Source: Paucilactobacillus vaccinostercus DSM 20634 (lineage in GTDB: Bacteria > Bacillota > Bacilli > Lactobacillales > Lactobacillaceae). Taken from it: a stretch of 64,000 nucleotides of DNA. Position numbers and translations under genes: made by a program. Under the pieces are notes generated by a model. It did not search any database. It saw nothing but the letters and a program-made list of their open reading frames with translations, and was not told the origin of the DNA. The DNA lies in NCBI RefSeq assembly GCF_001436295.1, contig NZ_AYYY01000061.1, positions 124,001 through 188,000 on the forward strand. The letters run 5' to 3'. Shown here in pieces: positions 51,991 to 61,121 of this stretch. Position 1 is the stretch's first letter. Each line of letters starts with the position of its first letter.

Positions 51991-52382
51991 TGACTGCTAG
52001 TACGAATGCTAATTGGTCGGCAGCGGAGATTGAAGCATTTACCACGGCCGATGACATGAAAATCTCGCCATTTTACAGTGATGGTAAGACGTACGGCACA
52101 CCGACATGGATTTGGTCGGTGGTGGTAGACAGCCAACTCTATGTCCGGGCCTGGAATGGGCAACGATCACGCTGGTATCAATCGGCGATGATGCAACATG
52201 GTGGACGCATCTATTTGGCACAACGTAATCATGAGGTGACGTTTGAAGATGCGAGTGGGGATGTCACACTGGATGCTAAGATTGACCAGGCTTACCAAAC
52301 TAAGTATGCCGGCAGTCCCTACATGCCGCCGATGATTCAAGATGGTCCACGGAGGGCCACGGTTAGAATTTTACCCAAGTAA
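51990..52382 (+). CDS. DUF2255 family protein
   Basis: 130 residues. WSAAEIEAFTTADDMKISPFYSDGKTYGTPTWIWSVVVDSQLYVRAWNG is a DUF2255 pattern. The fold resembles small flavin-binding split barrels related to F420/FMN nitroreductases, but no biochemical function is established. Coupled to the upstream hydrolase; followed 8 bases later by an NAD(P)-binding protein. Confidence 0.83.
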   Translation: MTASTNANWSAAEIEAFTTADDMKISPFYSDGKTYGTPTWIWSVVVDSQLYVRAWNGQRSRWYQSAMMQHGGRIYLAQRNHEVTFEDASGDVTLDAKIDQAYQTKYAGSPYMPPMIQDGPRRATVRILPK

Positions 52383-52393
52383 AGGAGAACATG

Positions 52394-53035
52394 ATGACAA
52401 AAGTATTGATTATTGCTGCTCATGGCGCGATGGCGCAACTGGTCACCAAACGGTTGCTAGCAGAAACGGATGATGAGCTAGTCCTATTTTTACGCAATGC
52501 CAAAAGGTTAAATGACTACACAGACAATTCACGGGTCACGCTGATCGAAGGCAATACGCTCAGCACGGATGACTTGGTCGCCGCCATGCAAGAAATTGAT
52601 ATTGTGTATTCTAATGCTGGCGGTCCTGATCTTGGTGACCAGACAGCACACATCTTGGCCGCAATGAAGCAAGTGGGGCTAACCCGGCTCATCTATATTA
52701 GTGCGTTGGGTGCTCATCACGAGGTTGTCGGTGAGTTTGGTCAGTGGAATGAACAAGCTATCAGCGCATTTTTACCAGGTTTCCGTCGGTCGGCAGCGTT
52801 AGTAGCACAATCAGCAGTGGATTACACTGAAGTGCGGCCTTCCTGGCTCACCGATGCGGACGAAATCGATTATGAGCTGATCAAGTTAAATGAACCATTT
52901 GTTGGTACGGAGGTATCACGGGCAAGTGTTGCCGATTTTGTTTTTCAAGTGATTCAAGATCCAAGCCGGTACGTGCGAGAAAGCATTGGCCTTAGTAAGC
53001 CAAATACCCCCGGAGATAAGCCAAGCTGGCTGTAG
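52394..53035 (+). CDS. NmrA/SDR-type NAD(P)-binding protein
   Basis: 213 residues with a Rossmann start VLIIAAHGAMAQLVTKRLL (a GxxGxxG variant), followed by DIVYSNAGGPDLG and YISALGAH. This is the atypical SDR group of NAD(P)H-dependent epimerase or quinone-sensing proteins. I use ATG 52394, the second of two adjacent ATG codons, which has better spacing to AGGAG. Third gene of the hydrolase operon. Confidence 0.85.
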   Translation: MTKVLIIAAHGAMAQLVTKRLLAETDDELVLFLRNAKRLNDYTDNSRVTLIEGNTLSTDDLVAAMQEIDIVYSNAGGPDLGDQTAHILAAMKQVGLTRLIYISALGAHHEVVGEFGQWNEQAISAFLPGFRRSAALVAQSAVDYTEVRPSWLTDADEIDYELIKLNEPFVGTEVSRASVADFVFQVIQDPSRYVRESIGLSKPNTPGDKPSWL

Positions 53036-53075
53036 GCAGTAAGTACAAATCAAGATATGCGTTGCTATTTATTTT

Positions 53076-53091
53076 GGTTTCACGTGAAACA
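53076..53091. other. parS: parS site (15 of 16 consensus)
   Basis: GGTTTCACGTGAAACA, differing from consensus only at the first base; intergenic, between convergent genes. Confidence 0.9.
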
Positions 53092-53092
53092 C

Positions 53093-53137
53093 AAAAAGGC
53101 GCTGATGCAAGTTTGACCTTGTATCAACGTCTTTTTA
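53093..53137. terminator. Bidirectional terminator
   Basis: AAAAAGGCG-TGAT-CAAG/CTTG-ATCA-CGTCTTTTT imperfect hairpin between the convergent SDR and ubiX genes. Confidence 0.75.
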
Positions 53138-53145
53138 GGTACTCT

Positions 53146-53730
53146 TTATGATTGATGAGCTTGATTGATTCCTTGCCAGCGTTGTGAAAGCTGGTTTTCG
53201 ATATGCAAATGATCCAACAGTTTCATGGTGTTGTGATTGATGATATCGTCAATGGTTTGCGGATTGTTATAGAATGCGGGGATGGGGGGAATGATTTCAA
53301 CTCCCATTTTTGATAGCTTGAGCATGTTTTCCAGATGAATTTGGTTAAAGGGTGATTCGCGGGGGACAATCAGCAGTGGTCGCCGTTCCTTAAGTGTCAC
53401 ATCGGCTGCCCGTCCCACCAACGTATCGCCCATGCCGGTTGCAATGGAAGCGATGGTTTTCATGCTGGCGGGCACAATGACCATTCCATCATGTAAGAAA
53501 GAACCACTGGCCACGGCCGCGCCCATGTTGCGTTCGTTGTAGACTTCGTCGGCGAGGTCGAGGACCCCCTGTTTCGTGTAGCCGGTATGCTCGATCGCGA
53601 GGTTTTCCCAAGCCCACTTAGTCATGATGAGGTGGGTTTGAACGGCGGGATTGGCCTTTAACGCCTTCAGTAGGCGTAAACCGTAAATGGTGCCGGATGC
53701 ACCGGTGATGGCAACAACAATTTTTTTCAT
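53146..53730 (-). CDS. lpdB: UbiX-family flavin prenyltransferase (LpdB-like)
   Basis: 194 residues. ITGASGTIYGLRLLKAL (phosphate/FMN loop), ASGSFLHDGMVIVPASMKTIASIATGMGDTL and RRPLLIVPRESPFNQIHLENMLKLS are UbiX/Pad1 signatures. It makes prenylated FMN, the cofactor of UbiD decarboxylases. It lies downstream of the UbiD gene on the same strand (85 bases). In lactobacilli the LpdB/LpdC pair decarboxylates gallate and protocatechuate; here both subunits are adjacent. ATG 53730 follows GAAAGGA. Confidence 0.92.
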   Translation of the reverse strand: MKKIVVAITGASGTIYGLRLLKALKANPAVQTHLIMTKWAWENLAIEHTGYTKQGVLDLADEVYNERNMGAAVASGSFLHDGMVIVPASMKTIASIATGMGDTLVGRAADVTLKERRPLLIVPRESPFNQIHLENMLKLSKMGVEIIPPIPAFYNNPQTIDDIINHNTMKLLDHLHIENQLSQRWQGINQAHQS

Positions 53731-53815
53731 GAGTGTGGGTCCTTTCTAACGGAGTTCATTATGGCTGCCGGGCGGTCCCGGCAGGTCACGACGGATTAGC
53801 CGTGAAAAGGTGCTA

Positions 53816-55291
53816 TTATTTCAGGTAATCTTGCCAGTTTGGCATTTCCTTGAATTGCGCCCGTGTGAAGGACTTCTTCATATCATATGGGAAGGTACCG
53901 TCCAAGACGAGTTTGGAACTCATCCCCCGAACACGGATCCGAGCTGGATCGTATTCTGGTAATTCGGACGGATCAAGGGGATGGTTACGCAAGCCTTCCA
54001 AGACCATGATGTCTTTATCGGCTTGGAACCGGGTATTAATCGTCCACATCACGTCGTTCCAATCAAAAATATCAACATCTTCATCGACGAGGATGACGGT
54101 TTTTAATTCTTTAAACGATGAGAAGGCCAGTAAGGCAGCTTGGCGTTGAATTCCTTCGTCGTTAGCATCGTCCTTGTGAATCTGCATGATGGTCATCAAT
54201 TTACCACCACCCGCAGGGGCGTTATAGACGTTTTTAACTTTCCCTGGGATTGCGCGATCAACCAGGTTCAGAATGGAAGCTTCGGTTGGAATGCCGGCCA
54301 TTGAAACGTGTTCTTCAGATGGCCCAATCGTTGTTTGGACGATCGGATTGTCTTGACGATGAGTGACAGCCTTAATTTTAACGATGTGAACGGCTGGGTT
54401 GGCAGTACCGTTATAACCAGGGAATTCGGGCATCGCGTGGCCGGTGTTAGTGTTGATGTCTTCTTGCATGGAAGTGTTGGGCATGATTTCAGCTTCCACA
54501 ATCCATTCAGAACGGGCGATACCAAGTTGATCAACGGCCATCCCGTCAACGACTTGGACGGGTTCGTTACGAAGCGCACCCGCGACTTGTAATTCATTGT
54601 AGCCCAGTGGTGTCGTCGGTGGCTCGAAGGTTGCACCAATAGTGATTGCTGGATCAAGACCGATGTTGATGGTGATGGGCATTGGTTTATCCAGCGCTTC
54701 GTATTCTTTGAGAAAGGCACCAATGTGACGACCACCGGGCATGATGTACATGCCGATCGTGTCTTTATCTTCAAGGACCATCCGGTGAATCGTGACGTCA
54801 CTTTGTTTTTTATCAGGAGATGCGCCGTAAACGACGCCCATGGTGATGTAGGGGCCAGCATCTACGGGGGTATTCGTTGGGGCAGCTAGAATTTTGCGAA
54901 TATCAAAATCAGGTTCGCTGGCGTAGTGAACAACCTCTTGTGCGGGAGCATCTTTGTGATCTACTTTAACTGGTGCGACGGGATGGGTGACGGCGTCATT
55001 CAGCATTTGCCCGAGGGTGCGCCAATCGTGATGTAAAATCGTGCCGACCCGTTTCCGGCTTGCTTGGAGACCGATTAATACCCGAGAACCCGGAAAGCCC
55101 TTTACGTTATTAAACATCATTGTGGGGCCTTCTTGGGTGGGTCGCATTACGGTACCACCAGAGCCAATATACCGGTATACCCCAGCTAAATCAGCATCGG
55201 GATCAATTTCTTTATCTGTTGCGTGGTATTGGCCGGGCAGGTCTTTAATCTCGTCCAGTACTTTACGTAAATCATATGGTTGTTCAGTCAT
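53816..55291 (-). CDS. lpdC: UbiD-family decarboxylase (LpdC gallate decarboxylase-like)
   Basis: 491 residues, the normal length of LpdC. The sequence, including FDIRKILAAPTNTPVDAGPYIT, TIHRMVLEDKD, MPGGRHIGAF, IGPSEEHVSMAGIPTEASI and NAPAGGGKLMTI, closely follows the L. plantarum gallate decarboxylase as I recall it. prFMN- and Mn/K-binding residues lie in these segments. It removes CO2 from hydroxybenzoates such as gallate. Start is ATG 55291 (MTEQPYD) after GGAGG. A third subunit-like gene (lpdD) is not visible here. An ATTCCA/TGGAAT palindrome upstream may be its operator. Confidence 0.92.
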   Translation of the reverse strand: MTEQPYDLRKVLDEIKDLPGQYHATDKEIDPDADLAGVYRYIGSGGTVMRPTQEGPTMMFNNVKGFPGSRVLIGLQASRKRVGTILHHDWRTLGQMLNDAVTHPVAPVKVDHKDAPAQEVVHYASEPDFDIRKILAAPTNTPVDAGPYITMGVVYGASPDKKQSDVTIHRMVLEDKDTIGMYIMPGGRHIGAFLKEYEALDKPMPITINIGLDPAITIGATFEPPTTPLGYNELQVAGALRNEPVQVVDGMAVDQLGIARSEWIVEAEIMPNTSMQEDINTNTGHAMPEFPGYNGTANPAVHIVKIKAVTHRQDNPIVQTTIGPSEEHVSMAGIPTEASILNLVDRAIPGKVKNVYNAPAGGGKLMTIMQIHKDDANDEGIQRQAALLAFSSFKELKTVILVDEDVDIFDWNDVMWTINTRFQADKDIMVLEGLRNHPLDPSELPEYDPARIRVRGMSSKLVLDGTFPYDMKKSFTRAQFKEMPNWQDYLK

Positions 55292-55313
55292 GCTAACTAC
55301 CTCCAATTCATTT

Positions 55314-55386
55314 GTTATCTCTATTATCGATGGCTTGGGGAAGAAAAACAATTCAAGGTTGTCACGGTTCTATTCCACTTTGGAAT
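55314..55386 (-). promoter_or_regulatory. lpdC promoter region with ATTCCA palindrome
   Basis: ATTCCA-CTT-TGGAAT (55372-55386) is a perfect inverted repeat upstream of a candidate minus-strand promoter (TTGTTT, 17 bases, GATAAT). An activator of LysR or AraC type could bind; no regulator gene is adjacent. Confidence 0.45.
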
Positions 55387-55529
55387 GAACGCAATCAATC
55401 TAGGTTAAGCATAACAAAATGGAATTACCGCTCACAAGGGCAACGGGAAAACGTTTCTGGTTGGCATTCAGCCGGATTTCAGAGTATGTTGAATGCATAT
55501 TAACCTCAGTAGAGAATGGGTGAGAACGC

Positions 55530-56156
55530 GTGAACCAACAGGATGAACACAAATTAGCAATTTTAAACCAACTGATGACGCACTATGGTCCCCAGCACTG
55601 GTGGGAACATGAAAACCGCCTTGAAGATTGGGTTTCGATGATTTTAGTCCAGCAGACAACGGGCATTAACGCTGAGAAGGCGGTGGCTAACTTAGCCCCA
55701 TACCTGACAGTGACGGGCCTCAGTGAACTTGATATGGATGAACTCCAACGATTAATTCGACCGGCCGGATTTTACCGTCAAAAGAGTAACTATATCAAAA
55801 CTTTGATTGCGTGGTACGTGGCGCACGGCGCCAATCTCGCGGCTTTCAAGTCAATTCCAACGCCTGATTTGCGCCGGGAGTTATTGGCAATCAAGGGGGT
55901 GGGCGCAGAAACGGCCGATGACATGCTGCTGTATATTTTTGAACGGCCGGTGTTTATTGCGGATACGTACGCTCGGCGCCTGTTTAATCGGCTGGGGTTT
56001 GGTCCCTATCGGACGTATCATCAAATGCAACAGGAATTTGACGCGCTTGCTGCCCAGCAAAGTTTTGCAACGTGTCGGGAATGGCATGCGGTGATTGACG
56101 AGCATGGCAAGGCCTACCGCCGAGACGAGGCGTTGGATGAATCATGGATAAAATAA
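55530..56156 (+). CDS. HhH-GPD family DNA glycosylase (endonuclease III-like)
   Basis: 208 residues. Helix-hairpin-helix-GPD features: LVQQTTGINAEKAV, LLAIKGVGAETADDMLLY (about 117-134), and the catalytic Asp in FIADTYARRLF (about 140). The four C-terminal Cys of the iron-sulphur cluster of classical Nth/MutY are absent. It repairs damaged or mismatched bases. GTG 55530 follows GGGTGAG. Confidence 0.87.
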   Translation: MNQQDEHKLAILNQLMTHYGPQHWWEHENRLEDWVSMILVQQTTGINAEKAVANLAPYLTVTGLSELDMDELQRLIRPAGFYRQKSNYIKTLIAWYVAHGANLAAFKSIPTPDLRRELLAIKGVGAETADDMLLYIFERPVFIADTYARRLFNRLGFGPYRTYHQMQQEFDALAAQQSFATCREWHAVIDEHGKAYRRDEALDESWIK

Positions 56157-56269
56157 GGGTGCGATGCTAACCGATAAACGCCAATCACACGATAATGGTT
56201 GCGCTTTCTTAAATCAGCTATCATAATAAAACTTATTAAAGCTCATGGATAGTTAATGGAGGGAACTAA

Positions 56270-56971
56270 ATGGCCTATATCGAGGTTAAAAATGAATCAA
56301 AGCGGTATCAAATGGGAGAAACCACGATTGTGGCGAATAACCGGCTGTCGTTTGATGTCGATCAGGGAGCACTGACGGTCATTTTAGGCCCCAGTGGTGC
56401 GGGAAAATCGACCGTTCTTAATATTTTGGGAGGCATGGATTCGCCCAGCGAGGGCCAAGTCATCATTGATGGGGTTGATATTGCCCAGTTTAATGATAAG
56501 CAACTGACGCAGTTCCGACGGACGGACATCGGGTTCGTATTTCAATTTTATAACCTAATTCCTAATTTAACGACGCGGGAAAACGTTGAATTGGCATCCT
56601 CAATTGTGCCCGATGCGTTAGATGCCACGCAGGTGCTCAAAGATGTCGGGTTAGGCGACCGGCTCGATAATTTTCCGTCGCAGCTATCCGGTGGCGAGCA
56701 ACAGCGGGTAGCCATTGCCCGGGCGCTGGCGAAAAATCCCAAGCTGTTACTATGCGATGAACCGACCGGCGCACTGGATTACCAGACCGGTAAGCAGGTA
56801 CTGACCCTGCTGCAAGATGCTAGCCGGAAGGCGCACAAGACCGTTTTGGTGATTACTCATAATTCAGCCTTGGCAAAAATGGCGGACCGGGTTATTCGGA
56901 TCAACGATGCACAAGTCCGTGCTGTGGAAGATAATGCACATCCCCTGCCAGTCGCCGAGATTGAATGGTAG
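56270..56971 (+). CDS. ABC transporter ATPase (MacB/LolD type)
   Basis: 233 residues: Walker A GPSGAGKS (about 40-47), Q-loop, signature LSGGEQQR, Walker [13 protein letters not shown] and a switch His in ITHNSA. The long FYNLIPNLT segment is typical of the LolD/MacB/FtsE subfamily. It is paired with the FtsX-type permease that starts 8 bases after its stop. ATG follows GGAGGG. Confidence 0.92.
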   Translation: MAYIEVKNESKRYQMGETTIVANNRLSFDVDQGALTVILGPSGAGKSTVLNILGGMDSPSEGQVIIDGVDIAQFNDKQLTQFRRTDIGFVFQFYNLIPNLTTRENVELASSIVPDALDATQVLKDVGLGDRLDNFPSQLSGGEQQRVAIARALAKNPKLLLCDEPTGALDYQTGKQVLTLLQDASRKAHKTVLVITHNSALAKMADRVIRINDAQVRAVEDNAHPLPVAEIEW

Positions 56972-56979
56972 GTGAGCTG

Positions 56980-59556
56980 ATGAAACCCTTAACGAAGTAT
57001 ATGTGGCGTAATATTCGAGGCTCCCTCGGACGGTTTATTGCGATTGTTCTGATCATTATGTTAGGTGTTATCACCTTTGTCGGAGTCAAGGCAACCGGTC
57101 CGGCGCTGAACGATTCGCTGAATAAAACGGTCAAAGATCTGCACTTGTCAGATGTGCAACTGATGTCATCGACCGGCTTCACCAAGCAGGATGTGAAAAC
57201 GGCTGAGAAGGTGGCGGGCGCACAAGCGGAAGCGGTCAAATTTAAGTATGTTACCGGTGGTGCGGACAGCTATGCGGTGGCCTTGTATGGCTACAACGCA
57301 GCAAATCAGCAAAATCAGTTGGCACTGCGAACCGGACATTTACCTAAGAACCGGCACCAAATCGTGCTCGACTACCGCGCTCAGGAAAAGTACGGGTACC
57401 ACCTTGGCCAGCACTTTACTTTCGACCGGTCGGCGAAGCTGCGTCATCGCACATACACGATTGTCGGCTTTGCGGATTCACCGAGTTACATTGATAGTAG
57501 TGTGCGGGGGTCGGCCAATGTCGGGGATGGCACGGTTAAGTTCTTTGCCTATATTCCGGCCAGTCAGATGAATTTAGCCACGGCCACTTTGCTCAACGTC
57601 TCCTTCCAAAAACTACAACACACAGATACGTTTAGTGACCAGTATGATCGAGCAGTTGATCGGCGGGTAGCACAGCTGAAGACGGTCTTTAAAGCCCGCG
57701 CTAAGACGCGCAGTACGGCCTTGCTTAAGCAGGCGGCCCCCCAGTTAGCGACCCAGCAGCAACAACTCGATCAGGCCCGGCAACAGCTAGTCGCGTCGGG
57801 GTTATCGACAGCGCAAGCAAAACAGCAACTGCAACCCCAACAGGCGCAGCTAAATGCGGCTTTGCAAAAAGCACAGCGGGCTGTGAAGACGACTTACACA
57901 TGGCAAACCCGTGACGACCTCCCCGGCTTTGCGGCGTACGGGGAAAGTTCGGATCGCATTGCGGCGATTGCGAACGTCTTTCCGGTGTTCTTCTTCTTGG
58001 TGGCAGCCCTCATTACCTTTACGACCATCACGCGTATGGTCGAGGAGGCGCGGGCTCAGATTGGGACGTTCAAGGCATTGGGATATTCCAAGACGGCGAT
58101 TGCCCGGAACTACTTAAATTACGCGTTTTTGGCGGGGATGATTGGGACCGTGATTGGTGCGTTTGTGGGCAATCTATCGTTACCCCGGCTTGTGTTATCA
58201 CTATATCGGTCCTACATTCCCCTTACTGCGGTTGTTCACTTGCAGTGGGGGCTCTTCGGGATTTCGCTCTTGGTGGCCATGCTCACCACGGTGGGAGCGG
58301 CATTACTGGTGGTACGCCGAGAACTGGAAGAAAAGCCGGCAGAACTGATGCGGCCGCGGTCACCGAAATCGGCTAAACGAGTGCTGCTGGAAAAAATAAC
58401 GCCACTTTGGCGCCGATTGAACTTCAATCAAAAGGTCAGTTACCGGAACATGTTTCGATATAAATCACGCATGCTGATGACCATTATTGGGATTGCCGGT
58501 GGCACTGGGCTTATTTTGACCGGGTACGGCATTCAAAATTCGATCGGTGCGAGTGGCACCAAACAGTACGGGGAGGTTGTGAAGTATCAGGCCCTGGTAC
58601 GATTAGCACATGACGATCAGGATCATCAGGCCGTCAAAATTTTGCAGAACAATGCACAGTACCGGCGACACACGCAGATTAGTGCCAACGTGGGGGATGT
58701 GCGTTCTCACGGCCATAAGGTTGACGATGTGAACATTTTTGTGCCGAGTTCAACTAAGCAGATTAAGCAGTTTATCAGGCTCCGAAGTACTGAAAACCAG
58801 CATGCAATTCAGCTTAAGCAACACGGAGTCGTCTTGTCAGAAAAGATGGCACAGAAGTTGAACGTTCAGGTCGGGGATTCGGTGAAGGTGACGACGACGG
58901 ATCATGACCACGGCACCGCCAAGGTAACGGCGATCACGCAAAATTATGTGGGGGACTATTTATACGCTAGTCCAGCGGCTTATCGTCATTTGTTCGGTCA
59001 AACGGCCGCTAACAATACGTTGCTGGTGAGCCTCAAGCATCAAACCCAGCATCAACGTGATCAGCTCGCACACCGCCTGTTGAAGGACGGAGATACTCAG
59101 GGAACGAGTTACACGAGTGATCAGCGTCAGACGATTACGACAATGTCGGGGAGTCTAGATACGGTCGTCCTCATTTTTATCCTGCTGTCTGGGGTGTTGT
59201 CCTTTGTGGTATTGTATAACCTTACGAATATCAACGTTTCCGAACGGATTCGCGAATTATCAACGATTAAGGTCCTTGGATTCTATGATCGAGAGGTGAC
59301 AATGTATATCGTACGGGAAAATATTATGCTGACGCTGATTGGCATCGTGCTGGGTTACGGTGTCGGCAATCTTCTGACAGCCTATATTTTGCACCAGGCC
59401 GCCACGGATCAAGTTATTTTTCCACTGACGATTTATTGGCCGGGCTATGTGGTGGCCACCCTATTGATGGTGGCCTTCACGGTCATCGTGATGGGAGTCA
59501 CGCATCGCAGATTAAAGCGCGTTGACATGGTATCAGCGTTGAAATCAAATGAATAA
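56980..59556 (+). CDS. FtsX/MacB-type ABC permease
   Basis: 858 residues. One N-terminal helix (about 15-40), an extracellular domain, a glutamine-rich coiled coil (about 250-300), then two FtsX units: three helices near 330-450, a second extracellular part (520-700) and three helices near 715-850. Ten-helix exporters of this type handle antimicrobial peptides or lipids, often with a two-component system, which is not present here. ATG 56980 follows GGTGAG. It ends at a bidirectional terminator (59561-59603). Confidence 0.88.
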   Translation: MKPLTKYMWRNIRGSLGRFIAIVLIIMLGVITFVGVKATGPALNDSLNKTVKDLHLSDVQLMSSTGFTKQDVKTAEKVAGAQAEAVKFKYVTGGADSYAVALYGYNAANQQNQLALRTGHLPKNRHQIVLDYRAQEKYGYHLGQHFTFDRSAKLRHRTYTIVGFADSPSYIDSSVRGSANVGDGTVKFFAYIPASQMNLATATLLNVSFQKLQHTDTFSDQYDRAVDRRVAQLKTVFKARAKTRSTALLKQAAPQLATQQQQLDQARQQLVASGLSTAQAKQQLQPQQAQLNAALQKAQRAVKTTYTWQTRDDLPGFAAYGESSDRIAAIANVFPVFFFLVAALITFTTITRMVEEARAQIGTFKALGYSKTAIARNYLNYAFLAGMIGTVIGAFVGNLSLPRLVLSLYRSYIPLTAVVHLQWGLFGISLLVAMLTTVGAALLVVRRELEEKPAELMRPRSPKSAKRVLLEKITPLWRRLNFNQKVSYRNMFRYKSRMLMTIIGIAGGTGLILTGYGIQNSIGASGTKQYGEVVKYQALVRLAHDDQDHQAVKILQNNAQYRRHTQISANVGDVRSHGHKVDDVNIFVPSSTKQIKQFIRLRSTENQHAIQLKQHGVVLSEKMAQKLNVQVGDSVKVTTTDHDHGTAKVTAITQNYVGDYLYASPAAYRHLFGQTAANNTLLVSLKHQTQHQRDQLAHRLLKDGDTQGTSYTSDQRQTITTMSGSLDTVVLIFILLSGVLSFVVLYNLTNINVSERIRELSTIKVLGFYDREVTMYIVRENIMLTLIGIVLGYGVGNLLTAYILHQAATDQVIFPLTIYWPGYVVATLLMVAFTVIVMGVTHRRLKRVDMVSALKSNE

Positions 59557-59560
59557 TAAA

Positions 59561-59603
59561 AATAATCCCGCTCACCTTTGATAAAGTGAGTGGGATTATT
59601 TAG
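59561..59603. terminator. Bidirectional terminator
   Basis: AATAATCCC-CTCAC/GTGAG-GGGATTATT between the convergent permease and CMD genes. Confidence 0.85.
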
Positions 59604-59618
59604 ATGAAACGAATTCAA

Positions 59619-59966
59619 TTAGGATTGATTGGCGAAAATATCTTCCATTGCGTCGATTGCGGTACCACCATAAACGTAGGCGGGCCCACCGCTCATCAGG
59701 ATGGCGGTGTTGATGGTTTCGACAACCTCTTCCTTAGTAGCACCCGCGGCAATCGCATGGTGAAGATGGTCTAAAATGCACCCCTCACACCGGATCGAAA
59801 TGGCAACACATAGACACATGAGTTCTTTTTGCTTATGAGATAGGGCGCCGTCTTTCAAGGCGGCAGCGTGCATCGTTAAGAAGTCTTTACCGGTATCACC
59901 AGAAGCGGCCGTTAATTTCTGGTAGTTACTATTAATTTGTTGAAACTTATCGCTATATTCTGACAT
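59619..59966 (-). CDS. AhpD-like carboxymuconolactone decarboxylase-family protein
   Basis: 115 residues. The redox-active motif is RCEGCILDHLHHAI (C-E-x-C...H), as in the AhpD/CMD family of small disulphide reductases or decarboxylases. It begins with ATG 59966 after TGGAGTGG. Two Cys are conserved, which favours an antioxidant/disulphide role over true decarboxylation. Single gene. Confidence 0.85.
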   Translation of the reverse strand: MSEYSDKFQQINSNYQKLTAASGDTGKDFLTMHAAALKDGALSHKQKELMCLCVAISIRCEGCILDHLHHAIAAGATKEEVVETINTAILMSGGPAYVYGGTAIDAMEDIFANQS

Positions 59967-60127
59967 GTGTACTCCACTCCATTTCTAAGTTGATTACGGC
60001 TTGATGATAACGCTTTCAAATGACTAAAACAACTAAAATGATAGGGCAATATCGCGGATCTTTGACAGTGGTAACTGTCTTTTTAGAAATGAATTAAGCC
60101 AAATTGACGGCCACCACGGGCGTTCCA

Positions 60128-60156
60128 CTTGTACTTGACTGGCGAAATGATTATAG
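60128..60156 (+). promoter_or_regulatory. Promoter of the osmoprotectant operon
   Basis: TTGTAC (about 60128-60133), 17-base spacer, TATAGT, ending about 30 bases before the TTG start of the ATPase gene. Confidence 0.6.
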
Positions 60157-60185
60157 TCAAAAGCATAACCGGAGGGAGAAATGCA

Positions 60186-61121
60186 TTGATTGAATTTGAG
60201 AATGTAAGCAAAACGTATGAACAACAGCCCGCGCTAAACGATCTGAACCTGACGATCAATGATGGTGAGCTGTTTGTGTTGGTTGGCCCGTCCGGGAGCG
60301 GGAAGACCACACTCCTTAAAATGATTAATAAACTAATTGAACCAACCACCGGAACGGTCAAAATTGATGGTCAAGACGTGGGCGCCGCGGATATCCGCCA
60401 GCTGCGTCACCAAATTGGCTACGTGCTTCAAGCAGGGGCACTATTTCCGAATATGACCGTGGAACAAAATGCGGCGATTCAACTTGATCAGCTAGATTGG
60501 GATGTTCGTCAAAAACATGATCGCATTAATGAACTACTCACGCGGGTTGATTTAGATCCGCAAACCTACATGGAGCGGATGCCAAGCGAACTATCGGGTG
60601 GAGAAGCCCAGCGGGTGGGCATCGTTCGGGCATTAGCCTCACAGCCCAAGCTAATTTTGATGGACGAGCCATTTAGTGCGTTAGATCCCTTGTCACGCCG
60701 CCGCTTGCAGCAACTTGTGTTAAAGCTTCATCAGGAGCTGGCCTGCACGATCGTATTTGTGACCCATGATATGCAGGAGGCCATTAAGCTGGCCGATCGG
60801 TTAGCCGTGATTCATAATGGCGATTTATTGCAGGTCGGCCGACCACAAGAAATAATTGCTAATCCGGCTAGTGAGTTTGTGGCTGACTTTTTCGACGATG
60901 GCACGACGCGCAATCTTTTCTTAAGTCAGGTTTTGAAAACTGGATTTGGTCGGTTACCGGAACCAGCCGATCAGCCGGTGAAGCTGGCTGGCACGGACAC
61001 GATTTTCACTTGGGCCGATCTCTTGAATCAACACCCCCGCCAACTCGTGACGGTTGACGACCTCGTCTTGGAACCACAGGACCTGCTTTCCTACATGTCA
61101 CAGATTGGGCAGGTGAGCTAA
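60186..61121 (+). CDS. Osmoprotectant ABC transporter ATPase (OpuCA-like)
   Basis: 311 residues. Walker A GPSGSGKT, signature LSGGEAQR, Walker B LILMDEPFSALDPLSRR, and the VLQAGALFPNMTV region of the glycine betaine/proline (OpuA/OpuC/ProV) class. A C-terminal extension of about 70 residues lacks a clear paired CBS module. The start is TTG 60186 (MIEFENV) with GGAGGGAG upstream; longer in-frame starts overlap the promoter. It is immediately followed by the fused permease/binding protein. Confidence 0.9.
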   Translation: MIEFENVSKTYEQQPALNDLNLTINDGELFVLVGPSGSGKTTLLKMINKLIEPTTGTVKIDGQDVGAADIRQLRHQIGYVLQAGALFPNMTVEQNAAIQLDQLDWDVRQKHDRINELLTRVDLDPQTYMERMPSELSGGEAQRVGIVRALASQPKLILMDEPFSALDPLSRRRLQQLVLKLHQELACTIVFVTHDMQEAIKLADRLAVIHNGDLLQVGRPQEIIANPASEFVADFFDDGTTRNLFLSQVLKTGFGRLPEPADQPVKLAGTDTIFTWADLLNQHPRQLVTVDDLVLEPQDLLSYMSQIGQVS

